The notes: a model not told the origin generated them from the sequence alone. Shown: positions 46,570 through 59,189, counted from the stretch's first letter. The stretch is 64,000 bases of DNA from Epiperipatus broadwayi (GCA_028023455.1 JAQFVV010006295.1:1364001-1428000), one strand, 5' to 3'. Made by a program: numbers and translations.

Positions 46570-48004
46570 TAACATATCATGCCATTTACACCTTTCTTAA
46601 ACATTTTATCAATACTCAGTTTTGACTGTCCTGCAGTCATTATCAGAGCTACAATATTCAAATATATAATTATATAATTAATACACTTATACACATATTC
46701 ATATACATAATTAAATACACAATATAAACAAAAATAAATATACATTTTAATCTGACCATTATAAATAATCATTTTCCATTTTATTAATTTACTCTTAAAA
46801 TAATTCTATCAATATTTATTTTATATCACTTTATTTTTTTAAAAGAATATTGTTTATTATAATTATAAACTTTAACATTTATTCTCTATTTAATACATAT
46901 TATTGTCATTTTACTTATATTATAAATAACCTCTAACCTTTTCTTATTTCTATTAAATATTTTATAATTATCAATTAACTTTTCCCAGATTACAAATTAT
47001 TTTTTTACATTACAAAAATTACCTACCTCTTCACAATCCTATTTCTAAAAACCCAACTGACAAAATTTTCAAAATATGTGCACTTGTTTAACACTTCCCT
47101 CTATTGTCATTTTCTTCAACTTTATTTATTTTAACCTTTTTTAAATTCAAACTATTATTAATAATAATTGTTTATAAAATTATTGTTTTTACCCCAAAAT
47201 CCCTATTAAGATTTGGTTTTATATTCTTAATCAAGATTGCCTCTTTAATTTTCCTATCCCTTCTATTATTTGTATAATTAATCATTTTATACTATCTTTC
47301 TCAAACCTATGACCTGTTTCTAATGAATGCAAATAAATAGGTGATCTTTTGTCATAATTATGGTGAATTAATGTTGTATAAATTGAATTCTTTGTTTCTT
47401 CCACATAATTACTTTTTATATTTTTACTTTTACATGATTTGCATTGAATTGTATACACTCCATTTATGCATCTTTCTACTTTTCTCACATACTTATTATC
47501 TAATATATTAAGTATATTCTTCTTTCTTTTATTTACTATCTTAAATTTTATTACATTATTAAACTTTTTGTTAATTCTAATAATTAATTTATTCATACTT
47601 TTTACAATACTATTATTATAAGTTTTAATACCTATATATTTATTCCTATCTATTTTATTTTTTCTACTTACTATCATTATTTTTATTAAATTTTTTTCCC
47701 GATATTTGTATACATTCTTCTATAAATTTTTCTGGATATTCATTATCTTTAAACTCTTTAATTATCAATTCTACCTGTTTTTTATAATCTTCCTCATTTG
47801 AGCAATAATTCTAAGCTCTATATATTTTTGAATTTCTACTACTTATTTTATATTTAACATCTATATTTGAATTCCAATTACTTATATTGCTATCTACATT
47901 AGTTTTTGTATATACAGATGTCTCTATCCTGCATTCGCCATTTTTATATGATTTTTTAACAAAATATCTAAATATGACAACTTATTATCATTTTCTTTTT
48001 CCAT
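46570..48004 (-). pseudogene. Penelope-like element copy, left (minus) arm
   Basis: 5'-truncated PLE starting just after the catalytic site. The longest open part (47282-47677) contains NGVYTIQCKSC then NYVEETKNSIYTTLIHHNY and SLETGHRFEKDSIK: this is the GIY-YIG endonuclease with its cysteine pair, in which the YIG-ET residues read YVEET. The 3' end near 46620 has a decayed hammerhead core, CTGATAATGACTG..CAGTCAAAAC. The arm matches the plus-strand arm to its right along its whole length. Confidence 0.85.
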
Positions 48005-49497
48005 CATAACTTATGATGATTATTTATTGATTTTTAACAAGACTCAAAGGCAAATAGATATGTATCTTGAAGAGATTAATAGGTTAGATAAAAATATAAA
48101 ATTTACAATAGAAAAAGAAAATGGTAATAAATTATTGTATTTAGATATTTTGTTAAAAAAAATTGTATAAAACTGGTGAATGCAGGATAGAGAAATCTGT
48201 TTATAAAAAACTAATGTAGATAGCAATATAAGGAATTGGATTTCAAATATCATGCTAAATATAAAATAAGTAGTATAAATTCAAGAATATATAGAGCTTA
48301 AAATTATTGCTCAAATGAGGAAAATTATAGGAAACAAGTAGAATTGATAATTAAAGAGTTTAGAGATAATGAATATCCAGAAAAAGTTATAGAAGAATGT
48401 ATAAGAAAATTGGAAGAGAAATTTAATAAAAATAATGGGATAGTATATAGGAAGAATAAAATAGATAGGAATAAATATATAGGTATTAAAACTTATAATA
48501 AGAGTATTGTAATTAGAATTAACAAAAAGTTTAATAATGTAATAAAATTTAAGATAGTAAATAAAAGAAGGAAGAATATACTTAATATATTGGTTTATAA
48601 GTATGTGAGAAAAGTAGAAAAATGCATAAATGGAGTGTATAAAATTGAATGCAATCATGTAAAAGTAAAAATATAAAAAGTAATTATGTGGGAGAAACAA
48701 AGAATTCAATTTATACAAGATTAATTCAAGATAAATATGATAAGAGTGTACCCATTTATTTGCATTCATTAGAAACAGGTCATATGTTTGAGAAAGATAG
48801 CAAAAAATGAATAATTATACAAATAATAGAAGGGATAGGAAAATTAAAGAGGGAATCTTGATTAAGAATATAAAACCAAATCATTAATAGGATTTTGGGT
48901 TAATTTTATAAACAATTATTATTAATAATGGTTTGAATTTGAAAAAGGTTAATAGAATAAAGTTGAAGAAAATGACAATAGAGGGAGGTGTTGAACAAGT
49001 GCACAAATTTTGGAAATTTTGTCAGATGGGGGTTTTAGAAATAAGATTGTGAAGTGGTAGATAATTTTTGTAATATAAAAAAGTAATTTGTAATGTGGGA
49101 AAAGTTAATTGATAATTAGAAAATATTTAATAGAAATAAGAAAAGGTTAGAAGTTGATTTATAATATAAGTAAAATTACAATGATATGTATTAAATAGTA
49201 GAATAAATGTTAAAGTTTATAATTATAATAAATAAATATTGATAGAATTATTTTAAGAGTAAATTAATAAAATTGGAAATGATTATTTATAATGGTCAGA
49301 TTAAAATGTATATTTATTTTTGTTTATATTGTGTATTTAATTATATATATGAATATGTGTATAAGTGTATTAATTATATACTTATATATTTGAATATTGT
49401 AGCTCTGATGATGGCTGCGGGACAGTCGAAACTTAGTTTTGATATAAATAAAGAGTATTGATAAAGTGTTTAAGAAAGATGTAAATAGTATGAACTT
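48005..49497 (+). pseudogene. Penelope-like element copy, right (plus) arm
   Basis: Begins inside the reverse transcriptase at TYDDYLLIFN (48012-48041), which retains both catalytic aspartates, then IKFTIEKENGNKLLYLDILL (to about 48160). After frameshifts comes the open stretch 48344-48676 with EFRDNEYPEKVIEECIRKL, then NGVYKIECNH and, out of frame, SNYVGETKNSIYTRLIQ (48675-48725), which keeps the YVGET form, and HSLETGHMFEKDSK. It ends with a hammerhead-like motif. This is a different PLE lineage from the one at 8-13 kb. 5' truncation is usual for reverse-transcribed PLE copies. Confidence 0.87.
49400..49445 (+). ncRNA. Hammerhead-like motif at PLE 3' end
   Basis: CUGAUGA (49405-49411), then a 5-pair stem GGCUG/CAGUC with loop CGGGA, then GAAAC. 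That is a complete hammerhead core with stem II. I could not find a convincing stem I, so activity is uncertain. The paralogous position in the left arm is mutated. Confidence 0.6.
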
Positions 49498-50730
49498 TTA
49501 ATATTTATCATATTCTTTATAAATCTCTATGAATTATGCATTGTTTGATCAATCATGATATAGAAAATATATGCATAATTTCACCATTGCTATTTGTGGG
49601 CTAAGCACCATATGCGTGTTGATATTTATTTAATATTACTTTCAGATTTTATCTACAAATTTATTTTTATAAATGCCTGTGCAAATTATACTTTGATGTA
49701 ATCAAGGTACTGGATGCACATATTTCATTATTACCATATGATAAAATAAAACTAATAACAAGTTTAGCTCTTCTTCTCAGTTTTTAGCATGTTGATTTCA
49801 TATTTGTTATATGTTAAACTTTTGATAAATTAAATTCTGGTATTTAATGGTAATCCTTATTCTTTGCAATGTAGTCCACACTCTGTCATATATATATATA
49901 TATATATATATGCATGCATAAATCTCTTATTTTATATATATATATATGCATGCATAAATCTCTTATTTTATTCGAGAGTTTTGATTTAGAAACTATATCA
50001 GACACTTAATAAACGTAAGTGATGATTGAGATCTCCTTTTTGTACTACTTACATATGATAATACTTAATCATTTTGTTGGAAGTGAATCACTTTATTTAT
50101 AGTTTATATTAGCATTTCATGTTTTACAGTTTTTATTATCTACTGTAATCTGTAGTATTTAAAGTAAAACCATAATTAGCATCATAGTTTCCTCTTCTTC
50201 CATAATGATTTCCACATTCATGATTTCAATTGAGTATTGCAAAAATGTAATAATCTTTTTTAGTAAAGCTTTAATTTTCCATTTTATTATAAATAAGTTT
50301 ATTTTAAAATGTATATAAGATTATTATATATTTGCAAAATTAGTTTATTCAGTAACACACTAAGATATATAAATTTGCATTAAATTAATTAAACATTTTG
50401 ATTATTTCAAAATAAAATTATCAAGTTTTGTTTAGCTCTATTAGAAGAATTATAATTGACGGTGAATCAGCATTTTGCTATTAGAAAATATTTCTTAAAT
50501 TTTGTAGATTTGATATTATAGCTTGAATTTTTTGTTTGCCATGAGACAAATTATTTTGTTTGTCCTATTTAATATAATCATTTTTCAATTCCATCCCAAA
50601 AAGAAAGGAACTAGAATGAAGATTTTTAACTATTTCTATTAGTTATTTTATTTTAGCTTTTACAAATATAAATTAAGAATTACAACAATTTAATTTACAA
50701 GTACATTTGTGAACACATTTATTTGACATA
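49498..50730. other. AT-rich spacer with TA repeats
   Basis: No gene seen. A 41-base tandem duplication containing ATATGCATGCATAAATCTC lies at about 49886-49970, adjoining a TA microsatellite. Confidence 0.55.
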
Positions 50731-50739
50731 TAACTTGTA

Positions 50740-51038
50740 GGTAAACAACAAACAGGTGTTACTGACCTTATTGAAAAATTAAAAGATTGAAATGGAGTTG
50801 GGCTGGACATATTGCTAGAAGAAATGATAATAGATGGACAATTGAAATTTTAAACTGGATTCCAAGAGATTGTAAAAGACCCAGAAAGAGACCATATGTG
50901 AGATGGATGGATGAAATAAGAAAGTGTGCAGGGGTGTTGTGGAAAAGGGAGGCTAAAGATCAGAGAAGATGGATTAAACTTGGAGAGACCATCATCCTGC
51001 AGTGGATTGATATGGTTGATGATGATGATGATGATGAT
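50740..51038 (+). pseudogene. RTE LINE 3' end with (GAT)7 tail
   Basis: From 50787 the frame is open for 96 codons: KWSWAGHIARRNDNRWTIEI, then RPRKRPYVRWMDEIRK, WKREAKDQRRW and LGETIILQWID. This is the conserved C-terminal domain of RTE-type LINE proteins (consensus KWAGHVAR..D.RWT...W.P...KR..GRP..RW.D.I), downstream of reverse transcriptase. Residues just upstream (TGVTDLIEKLK) continue the match in another frame. The element ends in (GAT)7 at 51018-51038. It is a 5'-truncated insertion and the best preserved RTE copy in the window. The apparent start is TTG and not a real initiation codon. Confidence 0.85.
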
Positions 51039-51044
51039 ATGTCT

Positions 51045-51540
51045 CATTTTCTACTCCTGTGCTTTTTATCTCCATGAACACTTAAAATATAATGGATAAT
51101 GATATATGAAAAAATGATAACGATCCCAAAGATGCATTTCTGGCGGAATCAGCTGCCATGATGATGATGATTGCATCTTAACGATCATTTTCTCTTTTTT
51201 TTCACATCTATTTGTATTTTTAAGTGTTTATTTCAATATTCACAGCACAGCTTGAAGTCAAAAATTTCACAAGTCATATTAATTTTCATCAGACAGAATT
51301 GTAAGTAATGAAAAAAAAAGAAAAAGTTTATTATGATTGTTAATCATAAAAATTAAATTTAAAGTTTGAATTAACTTATATTCCTTCCAATATTAATTGG
51401 CTTTCAACAAATATTAATAGGATTTAGTTGATTTTTTTTGAAATTTTTATCATCACTTTAAATGACTTGCAAAAATATAAATATCATAAATTCTAAAAAT
51501 GCTCTTTAATTTCTGTGTAAATGTATGTTTATAGATACAA
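51045..51540. other. AT-rich spacer
   Basis: No gene seen; a short GAT-type run lies near 51160. Confidence 0.5.
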
Positions 51541-51615
51541 AATCAGCACCTCATAGAGTAGTGGTGGCATATGAACTTCCAATGCTCATGAGGTTCAGGT
51601 CTAGATTGGTTAAAA
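51541..51615 (+). repeat. Possible SINE head
   Basis: TAGAGTAGTGGTGGCATATG (51555-51574) fits a Gly-tRNA-like A-box region, and GAGGTTCAGGTCT (51590-51602) a decayed B-box at suitable spacing. No complete fold. Confidence 0.4.
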
Positions 51616-52190
51616 GTTGGAAATGTTTCAGGTTCCAGTAAGGCATAACCATTTTTTTATGTATTAAACATCTAGCACTGAATGATAAATGGGTCTCTAG
51701 CTATTTTTAACTTGAAAGTAAATCAAGAATGGAAACTACTCAATCCCTCAAACCACAAACATAGCCTTTCCTTCAGTATTTTGTTGTGGTTGTTTTTTTT
51801 AGAGAGGCATTTTTCTGCTCTAATTTCTAATTATTTAAAGACTGTTTTGTCTTTATAAAGAATTACACCCCCCCCCACATACTGAAAAAAAGTTCAGTTC
51901 GACTACAGAGTTCTCTGTTTATAACTGCTTAGCATTATCCAGAAAAAGTTATAAAAAAGGGTCATTGAAATTGAACTAGATTGTCTTATTGATATTTGTG
52001 TAAGATAGCTTTTTATATATTTTTTCCAGTTAACATATTGATGTTTTTATATGTGTCTAATAAATTAAGAGAATTTTGGCACCATTGGTTAATATTTTAA
52101 AAACTTAAATTTGTAAATAAATGTATGCTATTATTCTGTAATTTTACTTGATTTCTTAATTTTAAATATATATATGCATGTTTGTTTGTT
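51616..52190. other. Spacer
   Basis: No gene seen; a C9 run occurs near 51870. Confidence 0.45.
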
Positions 52191-52197
52191 TTTTCAG

Positions 52198-52467
52198 CAG
52201 ACCCTTTAATCTTGAAGTTCTGCAGTTGTAGTAGTAGTAGTAGTTCATGTCTGTCAAATTTCATCAGCATTCCTGTAGCCATCAGGTTAGAAGTTATGTT
52301 TATCTTATTTTATTTTTACAATCAGTGGTTTTATTTTGTATTGAAAAGAAATAATGCTTATAAATTAGAACTATACTTTATTAAAAATTCTACTTTTTAA
52401 CTTTTAGTGGCTGCGAAATTGGCATTATTATGTAATGCCAGAGTACAATAATAAACTATATTCTTCA
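52198..52467 (+). CDS. Candidate terminal exon pair with poly(A) signal
   Basis: A strong acceptor, TTTGTTTGTTTTTTCAGCAG (tandem NAGNAG), opens an exon 52198-52285 whose only open frame reads DPLILKFCSCSSSSSSCLSN then FISIPVAI. It ends CAG followed by donor GTTAGA. After a 122-base intron (52286-52407, acceptor CTTTTTAACTTTTAG) the second exon gives SGCEIGIIM and stop TAA at 52433. AATAAA is at 52450-52455 and a genomic A12 starts at 52467. Everything is in phase. The serine run comes from an AGT repeat and no family is recognised; chance assembly in AT-rich DNA is possible. Confidence 0.35.
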
Positions 52468-52479
52468 AAAAAAAAAAAG

Positions 52480-53920
52480 AAAGAAAATAAAACAGGAAGC
52501 AATTGTATTTTTAATATGTATAACATTATACACGTCTAGTTTTTCATATAGACTTCACTACTGTGTAAGTGTGCATGTATATATACTGAAATTTATTATT
52601 TACATCTTTGTTTTTTTATACACGGAATATTTATACATATTAAAGTAAAACGGTGAAAACATAAAAATTGAAGTATGTCTATTTATTTAAAAAGAGATGA
52701 AATTAAAATTGGCTAAAGTAAAATACTAATGAAAACATTTCACATTTTTAAAGATAAAAACTTAATGAACTGTTTTATTTATTTAGTTTTTTAAAGGTCG
52801 TTGTTGAAATTTGATAATGAAAATTAATAAGTGTTTGAAGTCATATAAAACTTGAATAAGAATATGATAATTCTGGATATTGATAAAAATTAACAAATGA
52901 GTTTTGTTTTTTAAAAAATGTCAAAAAAAAGTGACATTAGATAGTAAACAAAATTTTGGAAATATTTTTAGATGTAGAAATAATATGTAAATTCTAAAAA
53001 CACCTACATATTGAAATGAAAATTTTTCAAATATTTATTTATATAAAATTAATTTCATTTAGATTTATAATAAATTTTCAATTAGTATGTGAAACATAAT
53101 AACAGTATTAATTTCAATTTTTTGGTCATTTTTAATATATTTTAATACAGTTTTTAAAAATATATATATATATATTCTAATTACTTTGTTTGTTATTAGT
53201 TGATCAACCTTATAGAAGTGCTTTATCATTTCTGCTTATTTAGATATATTCTTTATTATCTTCATCACAATAGAATAGTTATTATTGATATTTATATCTC
53301 TTTTTTTTTTTAATTTGGTACTTACTGTCACTTCATGGAATATAAGTCCTACTATTATTATGTTTTTAAAACTTTTGTTTCCATGGAACTTTTTTTTTTA
53401 ATATTCTTTTGTTAATTTGAAATGTATGCCAGAAAAAAATATTAGTCTTATATAAATATTCTTAAGTATCCATGGTTACTTTGAAGATATGGAAAAATAA
53501 CATAATAACCGTGATTTTAATATGGATGATAAAAAGAAAGCACTAGCAATATACATCCTTGCAATTTGATTGGAATGTTTGAATCACTTGAGTTGATATT
53601 GATCTAATAGTTTCATTAGAAAATAGCCAAAAAGATCTTAATTAGTCTCAAAATTAACAGTAATTAAATTTAATAATTTTAATCACAAATTGAGATTGGT
53701 AATCAATAATGATTTAAAATATAGAAAGTTTAATGAGTCTATAGATTATAAAGGTTATGTGGTTTTATTATGTGAGCTTTATTAAAAACAGATTTCATAG
53801 ACTTTACAACTAATTTTCCATGTGTATATATATATATTCATAGGTACATAAATATTTATCCTTTTATATAGTAAAAATATTTTATTTTGTGAAATATAAA
53901 TAAATTTGCCATAGTATTGT
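52480..53920. other. AT-rich spacer
   Basis: No gene or element seen. Confidence 0.5.
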
Positions 53921-53924
53921 AGGG

Positions 53925-54020
53925 AATCCATGGATCCGAGAAACTGGATTAAACTCAGAGAGATTTTCATTCTTCACTAGAGAGACAATAGTTGAAAACG
54001 TTGATGATGATAATCATGTT
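53925..54020 (+). pseudogene. RTE LINE 3' terminal fragment
   Basis: RNWIKLREIFIL at 53938-53973 corresponds to RRWIKLGETIIL of the copy at 50.97 kb, and the fragment ends in GTTGATGATGATAAT. Heavily 5'-truncated insertion. Confidence 0.7.
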
Positions 54021-54329
54021 AAAATATTGCTCAGACATAAAAAAAATACTTTTGCTTATCATAATTTTGAAAAATCTTTAATTTTAGTTTAAGCCATTAT
54101 AATATTTTTTTAAATTTTGCATTATATGTTTACACTACTTGAAGATATCTCTCTTGTTTAATTTTCAACCATGACCTTTTTTAACTATAGTTTATGAGTA
54201 TTTTTTTTTTCTGAGCAAACTTCAGAAACAGCAGAATTTTTTTTTTTATAATTTGTATAAGCTTTTACTTTTTAATGTTTATTTGTCTGTGGATAAATTA
54301 TATACAAATGCAACTGATATAAATATATT

Positions 54330-54475
54330 ATGAAAATTGTGACTAAATTGCGACCTACACAATCAGAATGTGTGTCCAACTTTTTAAAAATATTTATTGC
54401 TTTGCTAGATGGATTAGTTTCATCTCTTAACATAATTTCACTGTAGCCATAGCAAGGCCCAGATTCACTAATCAT
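54330..54475 (-). pseudogene. Unrecognised coding relic or exon
   Basis: The minus-strand frame reads MISESGPCYGYSEIMLRDET then NPSSKAINIFKKLDTHSDCV and GRNLVTIFI. Residues are well mixed and codons are GC-richer than the surroundings, so I believe this is or was coding. After GRNLVTIF the translation becomes AT-driven (stop at 54272). No good splice site is visible on either side. I cannot name the family; a transposon protein is as likely as a host exon. Confidence 0.35.
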
Positions 54476-54479
54476 ATGG

Positions 54480-57040
54480 TCAACTGTATTGTTTTGTTAA
54501 TGAATATGAACACTATATAATGACACTTAAATCTTAAAGCCATTAAAATTTATCAAATCTAAAAATGCAACAAACATAAATCACATTATTTCAGATTCCT
54601 TTTGAATTTCTTTATAAAATTATAGTTACCTATATTTAAAGTGTGATAACTATAATTTATTAATTGAAATAAACAAATAATCAGCAATTACTGGCAAGCT
54701 CATTAACATGTATTCTAGACAAATATATTTTGTTAATGTACATGATATCTCTTTGTTTTATTTATATAAAACACAGACACATATATTTTTATAAATTGTA
54801 CTTATAAATTTTTACGTATTGATGAATTTAGTATATAAATATAATCAATTTATACATTTGTAAATTATCTTGAATTATTTATTTATTTATGGAAAAAAAA
54901 GATTATTATATTATTCATATCATATAGCTAGTATTTTATTTTTTTATATAGGTGTGAATTTAAAGGGCACATTAACATAAAACATCTTTTTAAATTTTAC
55001 TTGTGTTCATATTTAGATATAAATATTAATAGATATTTGCATATATATTGTCCTATTATTAATTTTAAATGTTTAATTTAAACAATACTTAAAGACATTT
55101 GAGCATATTTTTTATTCTTATTATGTTTAAAATTGGTTATCGACAGATTTATAATATTTTAATAATGTTCTGGATTATCATATATATATTTTCATTTGAA
55201 TTCAGTTTCATTTTACTATTGGGGTTTTTTTTTTATGTTATATATTTCATTGATGTAGAATTATTCATAAATCATGTTAACAGTTTTAATAGGAAAGAAT
55301 AACAAACCTATATGTGCTTTTAGATCTGTAGTTATTATACACTCTTTAAGAGATTATATTATATATATATTCCACCTTTATTGTTAAAAGGAGGTTGCCT
55401 TGACAACAGTTTGAATTTGTTGATATTGGGATTGTCTAAGTGTTGACTGGTTTTTAATGATATATATATATGCATTGTAACATTCTGAGTTTAAGATAGG
55501 AATATTAATTGCATCAAACTTATAAAAATATATGCTATCTTGCTAGTACATATTTTATGGTTGTATTAGTGGGTCATTTTAAAGCTATATCATGGATTGA
55601 GATTGTACTTTAATGAACCCTTTACTTTGTCATTAAGATGTAAATAAAGACATCTAATTTATCTTCCAATTTTTTCAAAACTGAGCTCAAAATAAAATTA
55701 AGTAAAAGCTTATGTATATATTTATTTTACAATGAAGTTTGTGTGTATGTATATGCATACACTCAAATTTTCATTAATAGCAACGTGTTTCTGTAAATGA
55801 TACAAGATTTATTTGTTGAATCTCAGACTGGCATGAATGTATTGATGCTATGAAATTTTTATTTCAGTAATTACTAGACCTTAATTTTAAAGAAATTTTT
55901 GGGAGATACATATATATATGTTGATATGAAGATTTTTACCGGTTACAGATATAAATGATATATTTTGTAGTTTCATCCATATATGGTTTTTATTATAAAT
56001 ATACTTATATTTTGGCTTGATTGGACAAGCCATCTACTGGATGATAAATAGAATACAATAAAGATGGTTGATTTAGTATTTTTGAAACCTAACTATGGAA
56101 TAATAATAATATATATGGGGTGAATAATGATTGGGAAATATGGCTGGTTCTACATGAATGAAGACTTGTATTTGTTCTATCATATATTTTAATCTCTTTG
56201 GTTCATAATACTTTTATACTTCTTTTTTTTTCTGTTTACAGCACTTCTACAACCATCTTTATAGTATTCTTTTCATCACTCAATTGATAGCATGTGTGAT
56301 CAAGCTGAAATATCAGTATATATGTAATAAAAATCATATACAGATGAAAACAAACATTTTTTAACATGATTTATGAATTGAATAATCATATTATTCAGTT
56401 AACTTTGCACTAATAGATGGTAACATTTAATTATTTGAATTATAATTAAAATCAATCAAAACACATTTTAGTTTAAATTATTCATGTTAAATGTATGTAA
56501 AGCTGTTGAACAAATTGCTATTATTGAATCACTTTGAGCCCTGATTTCATTGTCAACACATTTGCCATAAGATTATTGGTCATAAGACTAATTGGATTCA
56601 AAATGCCATTCATAATATCCATCATTTATTGTAGTTTACATTGACATGTATGTATTTGAAGGTAATCTTTTCCAGGTTCATAGTCTCCAAAACAACCTAA
56701 TCAAGAATATAAATGTAGAAAATACATAGCAAAATTAATTGCTGTATATACCATAGAATTAAATTTTAATGAAAACTAAAATTTATCTTTTAAAAGCAAT
56801 AAATTTAAAATAAAAAATAAATTTCCTAATAAAAATTCACAGATCATTAATTTCCTTAACTTCAGCTTTTTTATGAGATAATATTCAATAACAATCCTAT
56901 CTGTGCTAGAAACTTCATCATGCCTTATAATAGTATATAATCCAGTTTCTTCCTGAATCCAGTGTTAGAAGACTTAGCAAAAAATTTTTCAAGCAATTGC
57001 TTGATCTTTTTACAAATGATTGCCTCAGAAATGCTATTAC
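54480..57040. other. AT-rich spacer
   Basis: No gene seen. The ORF at 55099-55302 is hydrophobic, AT-driven translation. Confidence 0.5.
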
Positions 57041-57044
57041 TTGT

Positions 57045-57170
57045 CATCTGCTTTTAACTAATCCATATTATCTAAAAGGTTTCTGTTAGTTTTATAATGA
57101 TACTGCTATTTGCTTTTCATTAATCCATATTAACAACAGAATTTTTGTTAGCTCAGTAATGTTACAATGT
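57045..57170. repeat. Degenerate tandem pair, about 64 bp
   Basis: TCTGCTTTTAACTAATCCAT and onward (57049) recurs as TTTGCTTTTCATTAATCCAT (57111), followed in both by a TTTCTGTTAG/TTTTTGTTAG block. Confidence 0.5.
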
Positions 57171-58015
57171 GAAGTACTCTAGCTAGGAACTCTTTATTAT
57201 ATGTAAATAGAAAGATAGACCAGCATTCACTATATGTGGATATATTTGTGGTCCATACAATTTGTATTGTCATAGCAAACTTATTTCTAGAGTAGTTTTT
57301 TTTCTCTTTTTCTGCCATTTTTTGTTGGAATTAGATTTCTAGGCCATACTCTTGTACCTGTATGAGTGGCTGTTTATTATTTGCAATTATATCACACTTT
57401 TCAAGTCATACTATATTCAGAAATTTTATAGTTTTAAAAATGATTCTCCTCCCCCCCACTTTAATATTGATATATTTTTGACATTTGACTGAAATTAACA
57501 TTTTTACATATATAAAAATAATTTACAAACAAATTGCAAAAAATAAACACAAATGAGTTCTAAAAATGGGATAAATATAGCTAATGGTTTATTCAACACT
57601 GAAATGCTCTGAAAAGTTAATCATATGCTTGCTATATCAGCCAGTACTATAATATTTTATATTTCAGCCCATGTCATTTTGTTGATTTAGGGATTCCATG
57701 TTTAACACTTAGATTACCACTATTTTCTCCATTTTTTTCTTTGAAATTATTTTATTTGATGTTGCAATCAATCTGCTTTTAAATGATTGATGACTAAAAT
57801 GATTAAGGTATGCACATATATGAGAATAATTTACTACAGGAAATAGAAAGGGAAAGTGATAAGGGAACTCTTAGATGCATATAATATAGTTAAAAAGGCA
57901 GAATTTTAAAGTTGATATAAAAAAAAAAAATTTAAGTATGAACAAAATGTTGTTTATTAATTTAATTTTATCTCTAGTGACAAAAATATTGCATATATTT
58001 TTATTTAAAAATATT
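57171..58015. other. AT-rich spacer
   Basis: No gene or element seen. Confidence 0.5.
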
Positions 58016-58019
58016 ATTT

Positions 58020-58900
58020 TAAAACTTTATATTTGTGATCAATTTTATTCATTGTGTTTCCAAGGAATTAGTAATTGTTAACTTCCTCTAATTTATGATT
58101 ATAAATCTTTATTTTGATTGAATATTAATTACTTCAGTTGTTTTTTTTTATCTTTAGGCTATTTTCTTATTTTTATTTAATAACTCTGGCAATATTTCCT
58201 GAAGCTTTGAATTATTATTATTTGCAAAAATAGCTATATCTAGATCCATTCCCTTAGCTTCCCATTTTAATCCACATAATACTTCTTGGAAAACTGCTGT
58301 AAAATGTATTGGAGATATGGAATCACCTTATCATATTGCCTTCTCGATGTTAATCTTCTTAATATTACTTGAATCTAATTATTGTTGTGGCATTTTAATA
58401 AATATTTTTCAGAATCTAACAGCATTCTGGATCTATGTCTGATGATCCGGTGCTTCAATCACTGGAGAACCAAATGCCTTTTCATAATCTACAAAACAAT
58501 GCATAATGACAATTCATATTCATTAGTTATCTTAAAATCACTTAAATCCAGTTTGTTTTTCTAATTGGTAAGAATACAGAATTTGCTGCAGATGATTTAC
58601 TATCTTGATAATCGTTTTGATAGAACTGATACAAGATTGATAAACCTGTAACTTCTAATATCTTCTTTATGGACTTCAGCATTTTGCATATAGTTTTGCC
58701 TTTTTTCCCACCAGTTTTTTTTTTTTAATATCTTTAATAATTATATATTACAAAGCTTCTCATTCTTCATATATTTAATTGCAATTATCACCTCTTTATT
58801 TAAATTACTTGGCAGTTCAGAAAATATGATAATTGAGAGAATATTTTATCTTATTCGTAATTAGCTCTGAATTCTTTATAAGTTGCAGAAAGAAGTTTTG
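58020..58900 (-). pseudogene. RTE-type LINE relic
   Basis: Minus-strand translation gives MHCFVDYEKAFGSPVIEA (about 58450-58505), where VDYEKAF is the family's first aspartate motif; then KIFIKMPQQ, GDSISPIHFTAVFQEVLCGL (about 58270-58335), the second motif block, and MDLDIAIFANNNNSKLQEIL (about 58190-58250), where FADD reads FANN. NHKLEEVNNY and FLGNTMNK near 58040-58090 continue the match. The 3' C-terminal domain and GAT tail are missing. Confidence 0.8.
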
Positions 58901-59189
58901 TTGGTAACTGAAAGAATATCCTTTAATTCATCTTTGAGATTTTGCAGAAATCGAGCAGGGCAAATTCATTAATGTCTACTTCATATACAAACATGGATGG
59001 ATTGCTCACCAACATGCATCAGCCAGTATGATTAATTTATTGGTCTTTTTATCTTGTGAGTTTAGGATCAAAAGACACCATGGTCTTTTTTCTCAATTTC
59101 CCATATATACTGAAATATCACTTGAGGTTTTTTGAAAACAGAATTAATATGTGTGTGAATCACCTTTTTTTTTAAATAGATATTTATAT
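58901..59189. other. Junction between opposed RTE relics
   Basis: GC-slightly-richer sequence between two head-to-head RTE copies. It may include 5' parts of either; no motif is readable. Confidence 0.4.

Noticed and set aside
47282-47677. 131-codon ORF as an independent gene
   Set aside because: It is the GIY-YIG part of the left PLE copy and lacks its own start context.
48311-48769. 152-codon minus-strand ORF, the longest in the window
   Set aside because: It is antisense to the PLE coding sequence and consists of Phe/Tyr/Ile-rich translation of A-rich sense codons.
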